Shown here: positions 1 through 11,900 of the stretch, piece by piece
How positions within the stretch are numbered: the first letter of the stretch is position 1
Layout: every line of letters begins with the position of its first letter
NCBI RefSeq assembly: GCF_032854445.1
Contig: NC_088295.1
Coordinates: 60,493,249 to 60,557,248 of the forward strand
DNA length: 64,000 bases
From: Liolophura sinensis
Taxonomy: Eukaryota > Mollusca > Polyplacophora > Chitonida > Chitonidae
Direction: 5' to 3'
Program-made: the position numbers and the translations under genes
Notes under the pieces: generated by a model
Told to the model about the DNA's origin: nothing
Seen by the model: the letters and a program-made list of their open reading frames with translations, nothing else
The model's database searches: none

Positions 1-760
1 TCCATTATTTTATATGAGCTGGTGATGCCGTTTCATTTGGGAGGACAGATTTTTATGCCGGCACCGTTTGTGTACCACAGTAGTACTGATGTCTGGTTTA
101 TGTGAATTTCTGCGGAAGTCCACGTTTATTGGTGTTCGGATCTTTATTATGATTTACAGTGTGGACTGTGTAATTTGTTTAACACGCTGACCTCACCTGA
201 CGACAAGGTCGTCAAGGACTCTAAACTGAAATTTTCAGTTTTGCAAAGGACGTTCGTTCTGCCACAAGGTGACATAACTCTACGTCTCTGAACGGCTCGT
301 TTGTGAGCTTTCTGCGGGAGCTGTGACTGATCTGAAGTGGATTATACCTCCATGCCTGTATTTACCCTGTGTTGTGCTCTGCGGGTGTGACGTCATTCAA
401 AGGCTTGACTGTTCCAGTTCTGTGTAACCTGTGTACTGTGTTCGTGTTCGCTAATCTGGCGAAGTACCTGTCTAGGACAATTTGTGACTTTTGTGAATTG
501 TGTGTTTATTCCATGGTCTTTACGTTGGATTTCCTGGAATACATTCCTTGGGATGCAAAGGTGAACTGGAAACTTGTAAAGACCGGTAATACTGATGTGT
601 ATGTTGTTGTTGTAAGTTGTTGTTGTTTAACTGTCTGTAAAACTGTACGTCTCATTTTATATATATAAAGCATTGTTTACATTGTATATTGAGTCACTGA
701 GTCTGTTTTCTGTTGCTGTTTTCAATACCGTAACAACACGGCTTTAATCGACTCTAAACT
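1..760 (+). mobile_element. LTR-like sequence, no coding domains
   Basis: T-rich block that resembles the end of an LTR retroelement: a TATATATAAA box near 658-668, then a T-rich stretch ending with CCGTAACAACA near 731-741. The 99-residue open frame at 369-668 is hydrophobic, matches nothing I know and looks like chance reading of T-rich DNA. No pol or gag sequence follows, so a solo LTR is the best guess. No target-site duplication could be identified because the left edge may lie outside the window. Confidence 0.25.
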
Positions 761-2886
761 GATTTCTTTCAGCGGACTAGGAGAACATGTAAGCTTCTAA
801 CAAACTGAGCCTGCGAATGGTTTTCATAGCTCGACGTTACACAGTAACACTAGATATTGTCATGATATGAACAAAATGGCGGTGTGTATGCTGGTGTAGG
901 TTTACGTGCTGGTGGCCTGATTGGGCCTGATTCTGGGACTTTGCAAAGATGAGGGCGTGTTCACTGAACTCCTCATAAAGCTTTCAGTATAAGTTATATA
1001 AAATGTTTCTAAATGTAGTTCTTTAAAGTGGCAATCTGAAAATGTGCATGTTTGAAGTTGGTTTAATTAAGTCGTACAGCATAGAGATAAAAGCCAGAGC
1101 ACCGACCACAGTGTGACAATGGGCAAATGTTCACACGTCACCAGTGAAATACGGCCTCTTTACAGTTTACCTCAGTTAGGGTTTTATTCTAACTGTTCAT
1201 ATAAATAGCAGTAGCAAATTACACTCACCCTAGTACCGTGACTGAAACAGAATTAGGTACAAAAATGCAGTGATGTTAACTGCGATTTATTAAACGTCAC
1301 TTGTCGAGAATTACTTAAAATGCTGTGTTGTCGTCACATTTAACTTACAATACCATTAAAACAATGGAAGGGGACGATTCCACCACGACCATCTTCACGT
1401 TGCTGGCAGACCTTCCCACGTACGACCGGAGACATAGACATATACTAGTATAAGAAATGCCCACCATCGAGTCATTTCGATTCAGTCCATGGCACATGCA
1501 ATAACAGGGGAAGGTTTTATCCCATCTCATAGAGGTACGCCGAGTTCTGTTAATGATGAGCGGGTAAAACTAATGAGGAAATCGGAAAGATGGGGAAATC
1601 TACATTTTTCATGAATTTTTAGATGACCCGATGATTTCCCCCAATCCTCAAAGAAATCATATATTACGTGTGAAAGGCTGTTCTTATCTAATGATGGACT
1701 CCATGACACCGCTAGAACATCTTCAAACTCGTAATCTTCAGGAAGAAACAAACTGCTTCAGGTGATGCAGATATTTCTGTAGATCCCCCTGTGCTGAACA
1801 GTGGTGGATGGGCAGCGAGGGAGAGAGAGTTGTAGACACTGGGCAGGTCTAGTAAACTCTTAATACAGTCTGCAGTATGGCATTTAGAGTTAGAGAGGAA
1901 GTGTATGTGTGTGTGGTGGTGGTGGTGGGGAGAGGGGGGGGGGGATGCAGAAATAGTAGCAAAATATGTAAGCTACGATGAAAGTGCCGTGCAATGTTAA
2001 AATGTTGTGCAAGGTGTAGCTTTGAAAATATATATACATGTACGCGCTTGTCTTTCTTTATTCAGCGTCGTATTTGATTTCCATGACGACAGGCAATGCT
2101 GTCATGAATAGAACTGTGTATAATTTACGGGGCTACATCTTAACAAAGAGAAAATCACAGCCAGGGCTCATCACACATGGTGTTCGTAGCTATCAAGAAA
2201 ACGCAATGCTATATTAACAGTAAATGCGCATGGCAATGATAACTATATCAAATACTTAAATTAACTACAAGAAAACATTTAGAAGAAAATTAAATTTTCC
2301 GATTCTGTAAATGTTGTCTACTTTGTGGAGAGTTTGGCTTCTTTCGACCTCCAAGGGTGAAGAGGCATTGGAAACAAAGTTCTAAAAAAGTATTTACTAT
2401 GTTTAAATGTGAAAGATTTCAAGGCCGTTGTAAAAATATATAGTAACTATATAATACATAGTAAAGTACAAACGTATTCAATCACATTCTGGAGTCCTCT
2501 GTCATTGAGTGCAGAGTATTTTTTTTACTGAAAAAGCCACGGGCAGCTTTCAAATTCGTATGTAGAAACCGGGAAGTAAATATCAGACACTCTCTCACGA
2601 TTTGACAAAACTACACACAAAGCCCATTACATCTGTCCATTGTTAACCATATAAGGTTACTTCCCTGTAGTTGAAAACTGTATAGGGATTTACACTAATA
2701 AACATTGTCAGTGTATAAAATATAGGTCATTTTGCTAGATAATTTTCGTAACATGGGAGGGATATGCCTATTTAGAAATACTTATCACCCTTACAGTCAG
2801 CTACTGCTCTTGTCCTCCTGTAGAAGTATATTCCTGCTGTGCATGCTTCTATGATGGTTTAACAAGTTTTGTGGTAGTTATACAAC
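761..2886. other. Upstream flank of receptor gene 1
   Basis: No convincing gene. It contains a short inverse fragment of the common SINE (about 1398-1432), a G-run/GT-rich stretch (1910-1945), and a minus-strand frame at 1527-1751 (74 residues, acidic start FLPEDYEFEDVL) that could be a lone exon but has no clear splice partners. The promoter of receptor gene 1 should lie near the 3' end; no TATA box close to the start codon stands out. Confidence 0.5.
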
Positions 2887-2926
2887 ATGAACGATTTGAT
2901 AATACTAATCATCTGCGCTTGGACAG
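2887..2926 (+). CDS. Receptor gene 1, exon 1: signal peptide
   Basis: Forty-base exon starting with ATG, coding MNDLIILIICAWT plus one base, then a GTAAGT donor. A short hydrophobic leader ending in small residues is a typical secretion signal. The start is chosen because the gene 2 leader exon has exactly the same length (40 bases) and phase. Confidence 0.8.
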
Positions 2927-5900
2927 GTAAGTCCTATCTTCAGCAAATTCATGTATGTATTTTGCAGCATGTAAGCAGATTTTCATGTCGGAACCTCAGT
3001 GGCTCAGTGGTTAGAGCACTACCGCAAAACAACTATACTCACAACTATATTGTCATGTGTAATATACACCAGAAGTAATGATTGTCTATGGCAAAACACT
3101 TGTGTTTCAGGATTATCTGTGTCCAGTGTGTCCAGCGTGTCCATTACGCCATCAGGGGATGCTATCGCCGGACGCGCACTTACTCTAGAGTGTAGGGTAA
3201 ACAGAACTCAGAGTAACAATGACACGGTCTATTGGAGGTATGGTTCTAGGAAAGACTCTTACATATACAGAAGCAATGAATGTACATCGTCCATATCAGT
3301 ATCACATGGTGATTCATACATCTTTCGATATCCTGGAGTTGGAATAACAGGGGGATGCCAACACGTCAACGGCGAAGAGGTCTACGCACTGACGATCAAT
3401 CCTGTAACAGAACGCATGACAAAGTCTTGGTTTTGGGAAATGCGCATGGACAAACTGACGTGTCAGTTTGGCTCAGAAAGGGACGTCATTAATCTAAACG
3501 TCAAAGGTAAAGATATCACCATAACTGAGATCAAACTTGATGTGTACATGTACTCCTATTGGTATCAAATGTTTTATATTAGGTTTAAATCAATTAACCA
3601 TGCATGTGGTAAAATTGCTCATTTTGTTTACCACAATAACATTTTTCTTGAGATCCCTGACTGAAGATCATTTATTTGCACTAGCGCAGTGCTTGTTGAA
3701 GATAATTCAGAGCTGTCAGAGAGTGTAAATGGCATGCCGCTACATAGGATATTATGTAAAACATAGATAAAGAAAACTTGCCGGTAAAAGCAAAATTTTC
3801 GGGACAACTAATTTCCATACACAAAACACAATTTTACACACAAAACTCGATATTTCACTTTCTCGACTTCTCAGCGATATACCAGATGTCACCATGCAGG
3901 GTCTAGGAGGTGGAGAGAAGCAATAAAGTGAATTAAGTGCAATACAGGTATTAACAGTGTACATGAAAGGTGAAATGAAACGATGGAAAGGTAAAACGCG
4001 CTGACCTGGTAAAGGCCACGTCCTTGGGTGGACGGATAACCGGCCACACACTCCCTCCGGTTCCGCGGTCCCCGGCCTGGCCACGGCCCCTCGGCGTAAC
4101 GGTCCTTGAGTATCGCGGCCCAGCTGGTCGTAGCCTACTAAGGTCGTTAGACAGTCGCGGCCCTCAGGCGGTCTCCGGTCGCCTCGCAGCCCTCGCGACC
4201 ACGTACCGGTCTCGTCGCGGTCTCCGGCCCTCTCGGTCGGTCCAATATTCCAGAGAAAATGCTGCTCAGCGCCACCGCCAACTTACACAAGATTGACAGG
4301 CCGCTGGCTCCAAGCCCTTCATTTGCCCCGACTTGCGGTTCAGTCCGTGGCTATATGCGGCCTTCTCGTTAAGTTCTACGGCGCGTGCGGCCTCGGCTCC
4401 ATACCTCAATGAAACAGTCAAAATAGCAGCCACGCCGTTGGCGCTATGTTCACGGCCATAGAGGTGCTTCTCACACATACCCAGTGGTATGACGCAAACG
4501 TCCTACCGGCCCCAAGCGTGGGATGGCCGCTACCAGCCGACTGCGTCTTGGTTCGCTTGGGCTCGTCTGGCCCGGCATGGCAGCACAGTCTAGTGAAGCA
4601 AACTTACCTGACATAGTGGAGTTAAGCAAACTTACCTCACATAGTGGGCTCCTCTTGCCGTCAGGTTCGATGAACAAGCTAAAAATAGATACTCTGGCTC
4701 AGCCAGTGTATAGCGTATAGTAGATGCACGTCGATTTCGTAACACTGCTTTTGTTTCAGTCTCCATCTTGTAGCGCGTGTACGTGTACCTTTATAAACCA
4801 GGATTCTGATGCCGGACTAAGCATAAACGAGGCCTAGTCCTTTTGCTTTGTAAATGTTCATGTAAATGTTTAATAAATGTGATGACAACGCAGCGCTTTG
4901 AGTAGTTCTAGACCACTGGGGGCTGTTTCTCTAAGAGGTCGTAACGTTAGGCCGACTTTATCACCATGACGATGCATACTGATGGCATACGTCGCCTTTA
5001 ATTGCGACCGTCGTAACTTTACGACCGCCTTGAGGTCAGCCCTCTGATTTGTAATAAACTGCGATTTAAATCACTTCATTTTTGTTGACGTAATTCCGCA
5101 TATTCCAAGGAATCAATGTGGGGATACTACTATAGAATCCTTGAAAATTAGAATGTTCCCAATGTAGCACACAATGAAACTTGTCTCAACACAATTACTT
5201 AAATACACAGGTAACCATGTATCGGGATGATGACCAGAATGCAGTGTAGCGAAAATAGACTCATATAATTCAAGCAGTTTACATGTATCATGAAATAATG
5301 TTTAAAGACTAGTTCATCTGGCTTGCGGCCGATACACTGTTTACAAACACACATATATATTTATTTATTTGTTTATTTGCATTCCACTCCCGCCAGCAAA
5401 ATGGTGGGAGAAAACTTCTGAAAACTACGACTAGCCGCAGATTGCGGTAGTCCTTCCCACGTACAAGTTTACACTTCATGACTGATGTATATTGCTACTG
5501 AAATATTCCAACTTCTAATGTAGGTTTATGTAATAAATTAAATTTAACGGTAAGTGAAACCATTTTTTTCAGTAATGGTAGCACGGGTCAACATGACAAA
5601 GCTCCCAGATGGAATGTTAGCCGGCCTCCCAAGCAACTTTACCTGTGTGACCTCGGCCAGTAAACCTACGGCCTGTGTGAGGTGGTACATACGGAGTTCC
5701 GGAAACATTCGAGAGCTAGACCCGCCTCAACGGAGTGACTGCAACCAGAACTCCCGCTGGCCAAAGATCACACACCGGACACTGAACTTTACCCCTAGCG
5801 CCGAAGAAAACGGAGCTGAGCTGTACTGTAACGCCTCTAACGATGTCACGGATCCTCCTGTACGATCACTAGTCTACACACTCAATGTACAGTGTGAGTA

Positions 5901-8900
5901 GGGCCTCTGACATTCTACGATTGTAGATAAACATGAGCCTAAGATATTCTATGATTGTAGATACACAAGAGCCTAAGATATTCTATGATTGTAGATAAAC
6001 AATCATGGGCACATATAATAAGAGGCTACAGCAATTTGTTCATTTTAAGTATTAGGCTTGCTATGATCGGGAAGTGTCACAGGTACGTCAGAAAATGCAA
6101 TTTTATTTAAGTTTTAGACATTTTTATTGACATCTATTTTCTTTACTTGCACGTAATTTTTAGTAACCATTAGTCAGATGCCGATCTGCTTTAGCGGGAA
6201 CAACGTTTTCCCTCAACATACTCTTTGCTACTAAATCAGGGGTACCGGGTTTTTGATGGGGAGTTTGTAAACTCCCCCGCCGCACAGTGGGAGACTTTGT
6301 GGGGCCTCTGGGACAATAAGCGCTTGGATAGCCTTAATATTTGTTTTAATATTATTTTTCTTCTACCATTATGATATGTAAAGTTCATTAGTATCTTGCC
6401 TTATTTTGGTGATTTACCCAGGGCACTCAGCGTTAGCCTACCTCACATTCTGTTTCACCCTTTTCATTCGTGTACATCGTTACAACATTTGAGACACATT
6501 TGAAAGATTTGAGACACTTAAACGTCCATCTCTGAAATACCATCACGGATTATATTAGGGCACAATGGTTTGGGGGAGATCTAAAGCGTTTTAAATCATT
6601 TTATAACTTGTACTTGTAACTTGTTGATAAATCGTGCCACCTTTTCAATTATGTTTAAATTTTGAATTATAAATGGACTCTACCGTTCTATAAACTGACC
6701 AGATACCTTAGAAAGCAAAATTAGCATTTGAACATCTTGTTCGTCGTTGTTGATCCTTCCGTTTCTTGGCCGTTTTTTATTTTGTTGAGACTTATTTATC
6801 CGTGTGTATTTTTCATCAGATCCACCAAATATTACCTGTAACCAAATCAAAATGACTTCCTTTGAGGGCCAAAGGGTGCACATATCCTGTCATGTCATGG
6901 CCAACCCGGAAGCCAACATCGTGTGGGTAAAGGATAAACGACGGAGAGCTTCCAGAGCCGTCCGTGATCCTTCGAGAGATGACGTCACCATATCGACACT
7001 GGAGTTTGAAACAATTACGAAGATGTCTGCCGGAATGTATGTAATTGAGGCCAGGAACAGCGCTGGGTCTTCCAACACGGAAGTGGAAATTAGTGTGATA
7101 GGTATTTGTTTTGTTTTTCTTAGTCACCAATGAAAAAAACATGGTCATGTGTTTCAATTCACGGTTAATTTCGCTGCATCTGAATTATGCAGACAATGTA
7201 AGGTTTTAAGTTCCTATACTTTATTATGTGATGTAAAATACTAATCTTTGACCACACATTATCACTTCACAACACCTGCATACTTCTAATTTTAGAAGGC
7301 CAATATATACCGAAAAAGCTGATGATAACATCGTGCACCAATAACCAAGCTTCTCTTGTCTGGTCGTCTGGAATTGACGACTCTCTGGTGGAATACTACA
7401 AACTGGAATACAAAGGAACAGGGGAGGAGTGGACCGCAGAACTCATTAAAAACCCAGGCAGAATGGAGCTTGTGGTGACCAGTGTGAAAAATCTACAGTC
7501 CGGCGTGTTATACCAGTTCAGACTTCAGCCAAACTCGGACATTGCCTTATCCGAATATGCCGAGGCTGACTGCAAAACCGAAAGTGAGAATGCTCTTTGT
7601 TTTCTCAAGTAACCTGTTCTATTCTGTTTTACAAGATCAGTGTACTGACAGCGCATGATGAATATAAGTCGACGAAAGCTGATTTAAAATGAATAAATCC
7701 AGACTAAAACGCAAAACGCGCACGTCTTGTATTTTACGGTCTTAAAAGGAAAATGAAAAGGGGTTACAACTGCATCTATTTTAGGAATACCCGTAAGGCT
7801 GGTCGATGGGAGCAGTGGTAATCGTCTACTCGAGATCTTGATGGCGTGTCTTATCTGTTGTGATGATTAGGGTGTTTAACGATTCATATTCATACAGAGG
7901 TTACCCCTGTAGCCACATAACATGTTTTCTTTCTCTGCAGAACCGAACGACGCCTTACCTGAGGACGGCCTCGGTAAAGAAGGTATGTTTGCTGTGGGGT
8001 TTGTGAGTGGTGGTGCCTTGGTCGGCGTCATTGGTGTGGCCTTGGGCTGTTGGTTCCGCCGAAAAGAAGCATTAGGCATGCAGAACAAGGGTAAGTAAAA
8101 TTCTTTAGATCCGAATTAGATATTCGGTGTAGTGTAAAACATGCCTAACCTTCTAATTAGTTTACGTATGCTAAAATAACTTTGGTTTACTCTGGGGCTC
8201 ACTTACAAGAAGCCCTCGTAACGTTGAGAGCACCATGGCAACGTAATGCCTACAGTGTTGGTTGGCATGTTAGTTACGAGCTCAACTTTCAGGAGACTTC
8301 GTGCATTTGGGCCCGGGCTGTCCTCGATTCCTCGATCAGTAAACCTGACCGCCACAATATAAAAACGTTGTGAGTAAAAGTAAATAAATACATTCAAACA
8401 TAACTAATTACTCAAACAAGCCACAATCGTAAAACATACATAGATGCATAAGGAACTTGCCACGCCGTCTATCTTACTTTTGCTTTATCGGTTTCAGAGC
8501 AACATGTGTCCAAAAGACAAGATACGGAACACGCCATGAGGTATCTATGTAAATGGGACTTAAATATAAATGTTCTTGACTGTGCCACTTTTAAACAATA
8601 CCATTTTAAAGCACCTTAAATGGTAATGTTCACGAAGTTTCGAGTGGTTTAGGTACAAACCAAAATTAAAAGTCGTTTGACATGTGACTCGCTTTCCTAC
8701 AAACCCAGCTATGTCTTTTATGTGCCATTTGTGTGTCTGTTGTGTGACCATGGTGTGTCTAAATATGTTTGTGGTGTGTCTGCAGTGAGTTATTTGTGTT
8801 CGTGGTGGGTCTGTGATATGTTTTTTTTTTGTGCGTCTGTTGCATGCCAATGACGTGTCCATGGCGTATTCTTCACTTGTCTGTTCTGGTCCCATGATAT

Positions 8901-11900
8901 ATCCTCAGTGTGTGTTGTGTGTCTGTTGTGTGCCTGTGATGTGTGCATGGTGTGCCCTTGACGTGCCCATGATGTGCTCATGATGTGCCCTTGACGTGTC
9001 TGTCGTGTGTTTTTGGTATGTCTGTAGTAATTCTTTTGTTTGTCCTCGATGTGTCTGTGATATGCCATTTGTGCATTTTTGTGTGGCCACGGTATTTCTG
9101 TGGTATGTCCATAGTGTATCCTTTGTCTGGTCAGGATGTGTCCTTAGTGCGTCTTGGATATGTCTGTGGTATGTCCATAGTGTATCCTTTGTCTGGTCAG
9201 GATGTGTCCTTAGTGCGTCTTGGATATGTCTGTGGTATGTCCATAGTGTATCCTTTGTCTGCTCACGTTTTGTCCGTGGTGTGTCTGGAATTGTCTGTGG
9301 CATGTCTGTGATGTATTCTTTGTCTGTCCTCGGTGTTTCCGTGGTGTGTTTTGGATATGTCTGTGGTATGTCCGAGATGTATCCTTTGTCTGTCCTCGGT
9401 GTGCCCAGGGTGTGTCTTGGATATGTCTGTGGTATGTTTGTGATGTATCCTTTGTCTGCCCTCGGTGTTTTCATGGTGTGTCTTGGATATGTCTGTGGTA
9501 TGTCTTTGATGGATCCTTTGTCTGTCCTCGGTGTGATCGTGGTGTGTCTTGGATATGTCGGTTGTGTCTTTATAATGCTGCCATGTGTCAGTGAAGTGAA
9601 CATAATGTGTCTTTCTTATGTCTCTGCATATCTGTTATGTGTCTATTGTGCGCCAGTTATGTGTCCATACACGGTGTGTCCTCGGTGTGTCCGTGGGATG
9701 TCCGTGGTGAGTCGGTTGTATACTAGTATGTATATCTGTAAGATGTCTGTTGTGTGTCCTTTGTGTGTCTGTGGACCGGTTGTGGTGTATCTGTGGTGTG
9801 GGTTTGGACAGGCAGTAGTTTGGCTGGAGTTTTCATGCTGTGTGTCAGTGGACTGCTTGTAGAACACTCAGAGGATGTCCTAATTATTTCTGTACAGTTT
9901 CTACAGACTACAGCGTTATAAGCCCTATAAGCCCTATCATGAATGCTATAAGCCCTATCATGAATGCTAGGTTATTTTCTGTGAAAAGATAGAAGCCTGT
10001 CACAAGTGTCATATTGCAGAGCTTCAGTCAAGTCATTAAGGCCTTTCGCATGCTTGGTGTATTATGTGTAAACGACAGACGTATAGTATATCTGAATTCA
10101 GTTTTGTTTCATTAAACGTGCTTGCATTGACAGGGCCATTGAAAAAACGACAGGTCCTGAAGATACCACATCAGGTAAACCAAATTATTCTTCCATTTGC
10201 ATTAAAATAAAAGACAGCACATAATTCGGGCGAGGAGTGCAAAAACATTTAAACTGCCGATTTCATTTTATTCTGGCTGTATTGGGTATAGATTGTTAAT
10301 ATTGGTCCTGTTTTAAGATTTAATACCAAAACAAACTCTTCAATTTTGTACTTAGCCCAAAAATAATTGCGTCACAGTATATTAATAGTTTAACTAAATC
10401 TACTAATGTGATACTTAGACATTGAACAAATGCATTGGCTGCTTGATTTGGCTTAGATCGCATATATAAAATACATGTATGACTTAATACCAGTATTAGC
10501 TAATACACTTTCGAACAACAGGGCGTGGGAGTTCTTGGAAGGCCATGCGTTATGCCATATTAAAGTCACCAAAAACACGACGTTGCCTCACTCGTATGTT
10601 TCGTTCTCTATCCTGTATGAAATAAAAGCTAACAGAAACCGTGTGACGTCACAGCTGAACAAGCCAATTCTCCGGTTATATAAAAGTCTGCCGCTAATTG
10701 GCTAGGATTAACATCATGGAGACATCTTTGATTTTCTCAATGTGCGCGGTTTGTTTAGGCATCCCGATAAGCCATTCTTTTCTAAATACTTCCAAATGGG
10801 GCCACCATAAAGCTGCAAAGCAATGTGTTTCAAGCTCCCCACCTCTCAAAGAAATAAAACATTTCTTATTTATCAAGAATTTTTTTCATTATATCAGTGT
10901 TCTTTTCTCGTTTGGTGTAGGTGCCTACGAAGACATGGACATTACACGCAATGCAGGTATGATTCTTTAGTGTGTAAAGTCAGAATTTAAAATTTCCTGG
11001 GGCCTCTGTGACCTGGTGACTAGCGTATCAGCGCGGCAGATATACACATACAAAGGACTCATCACAGACATATCACGGACACACCGAGGACACACTATTT
11101 ACACGCAATGACATATAACTGGCGCACAACAGACACATAAGGGGTACGCATAGACACAAGAAAAAACTCACTGTGTGCACATCACTGACACACAACAAAC
11201 ACACTATGTGCACATCACTGACACACAACAAACACACTATGTGCACATCACTGACACACAACAAACACACTATGTGCACATCACTGACACACAGGTTGCT
11301 ATGAGTTAATGAGTCCAGCATGTACTGGCTTCCTCTCCGGTCTTATGTGGGACGGTTTGCCAGCAACATGCAGTTAATGCAAGCTTAATGGAAGTTTACC
11401 ATTCGTTAATTATAATTGCAGGATCACAGTTCGAGACTGTTTCAAGAAAAATGTCGCCATCAAGTGCCTCTGGCAACAGGGATTACGAGAACACTAGTGT
11501 GCTGTGAGAAGAGTTCTGAACAGTGTGCTCAGAAGATTCGGGTTGGCCGCATGAGTTTAATTCTAACCTTACCTGATTCTCTTTTAGGAGAATATATATT
11601 CCACCAGTAATTTTGTCAATTTTGTAAGTCTATGTCTAAAATAGGTATGCACGTGTGATTAGGAAACCATGGAACATTGGAGACTGCAACCATAAATAGC
11701 TACTTGTGTGTAACTACAGCTCAACCACCTTTTCGATCATTGCATAAAGACAACTGTCTATTAACAACATAAACGACTTTGTTTCGCTACATGTACATAA
11801 GCAAACTTACCTCACATAGTGGAGTGAAGCAAACTTACCTCACATAGTGGACCGGTATGGCAACCAGAATGCAGTGCAGCGAAGACAGACTCATATAATT

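Larger units (their letters stand above)
8198..11799 (+). repeat. Tandem segmental duplication, copy 1 (tail set A)
   Basis: A 3.6 kb segment beginning near CCCTCGTAACGTTGAGAGCA and ending CGCTACATGTACATA recurs at 12186-15801 with a few per cent divergence. It covers tail exons, 66-bp minisatellite, SINE and the sequence after the stop codon. The two copies are separated by a 380 bp piece copied from intron 2. Confidence 0.9.

Noticed and set aside
369-668. 99-codon frame as a membrane protein gene
   Set aside because: T-rich DNA gives hydrophobic residues by chance; no domain, inside LTR-like sequence.
2993-3050. SINE or tRNA head (CTCAGTGGCTCAGTGGTTAG) in intron 1 of gene 1
   Set aside because: Only about 30 bases resemble a tRNA-like head; too short to call as an element.
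8905-9862. Long open frames on both strands (232 and 288 codons) and their copies at 12890-13925
   Set aside because: They are translations of a 66-bp minisatellite whose period is a multiple of three; both strands are open at once and the products are simple repeats.
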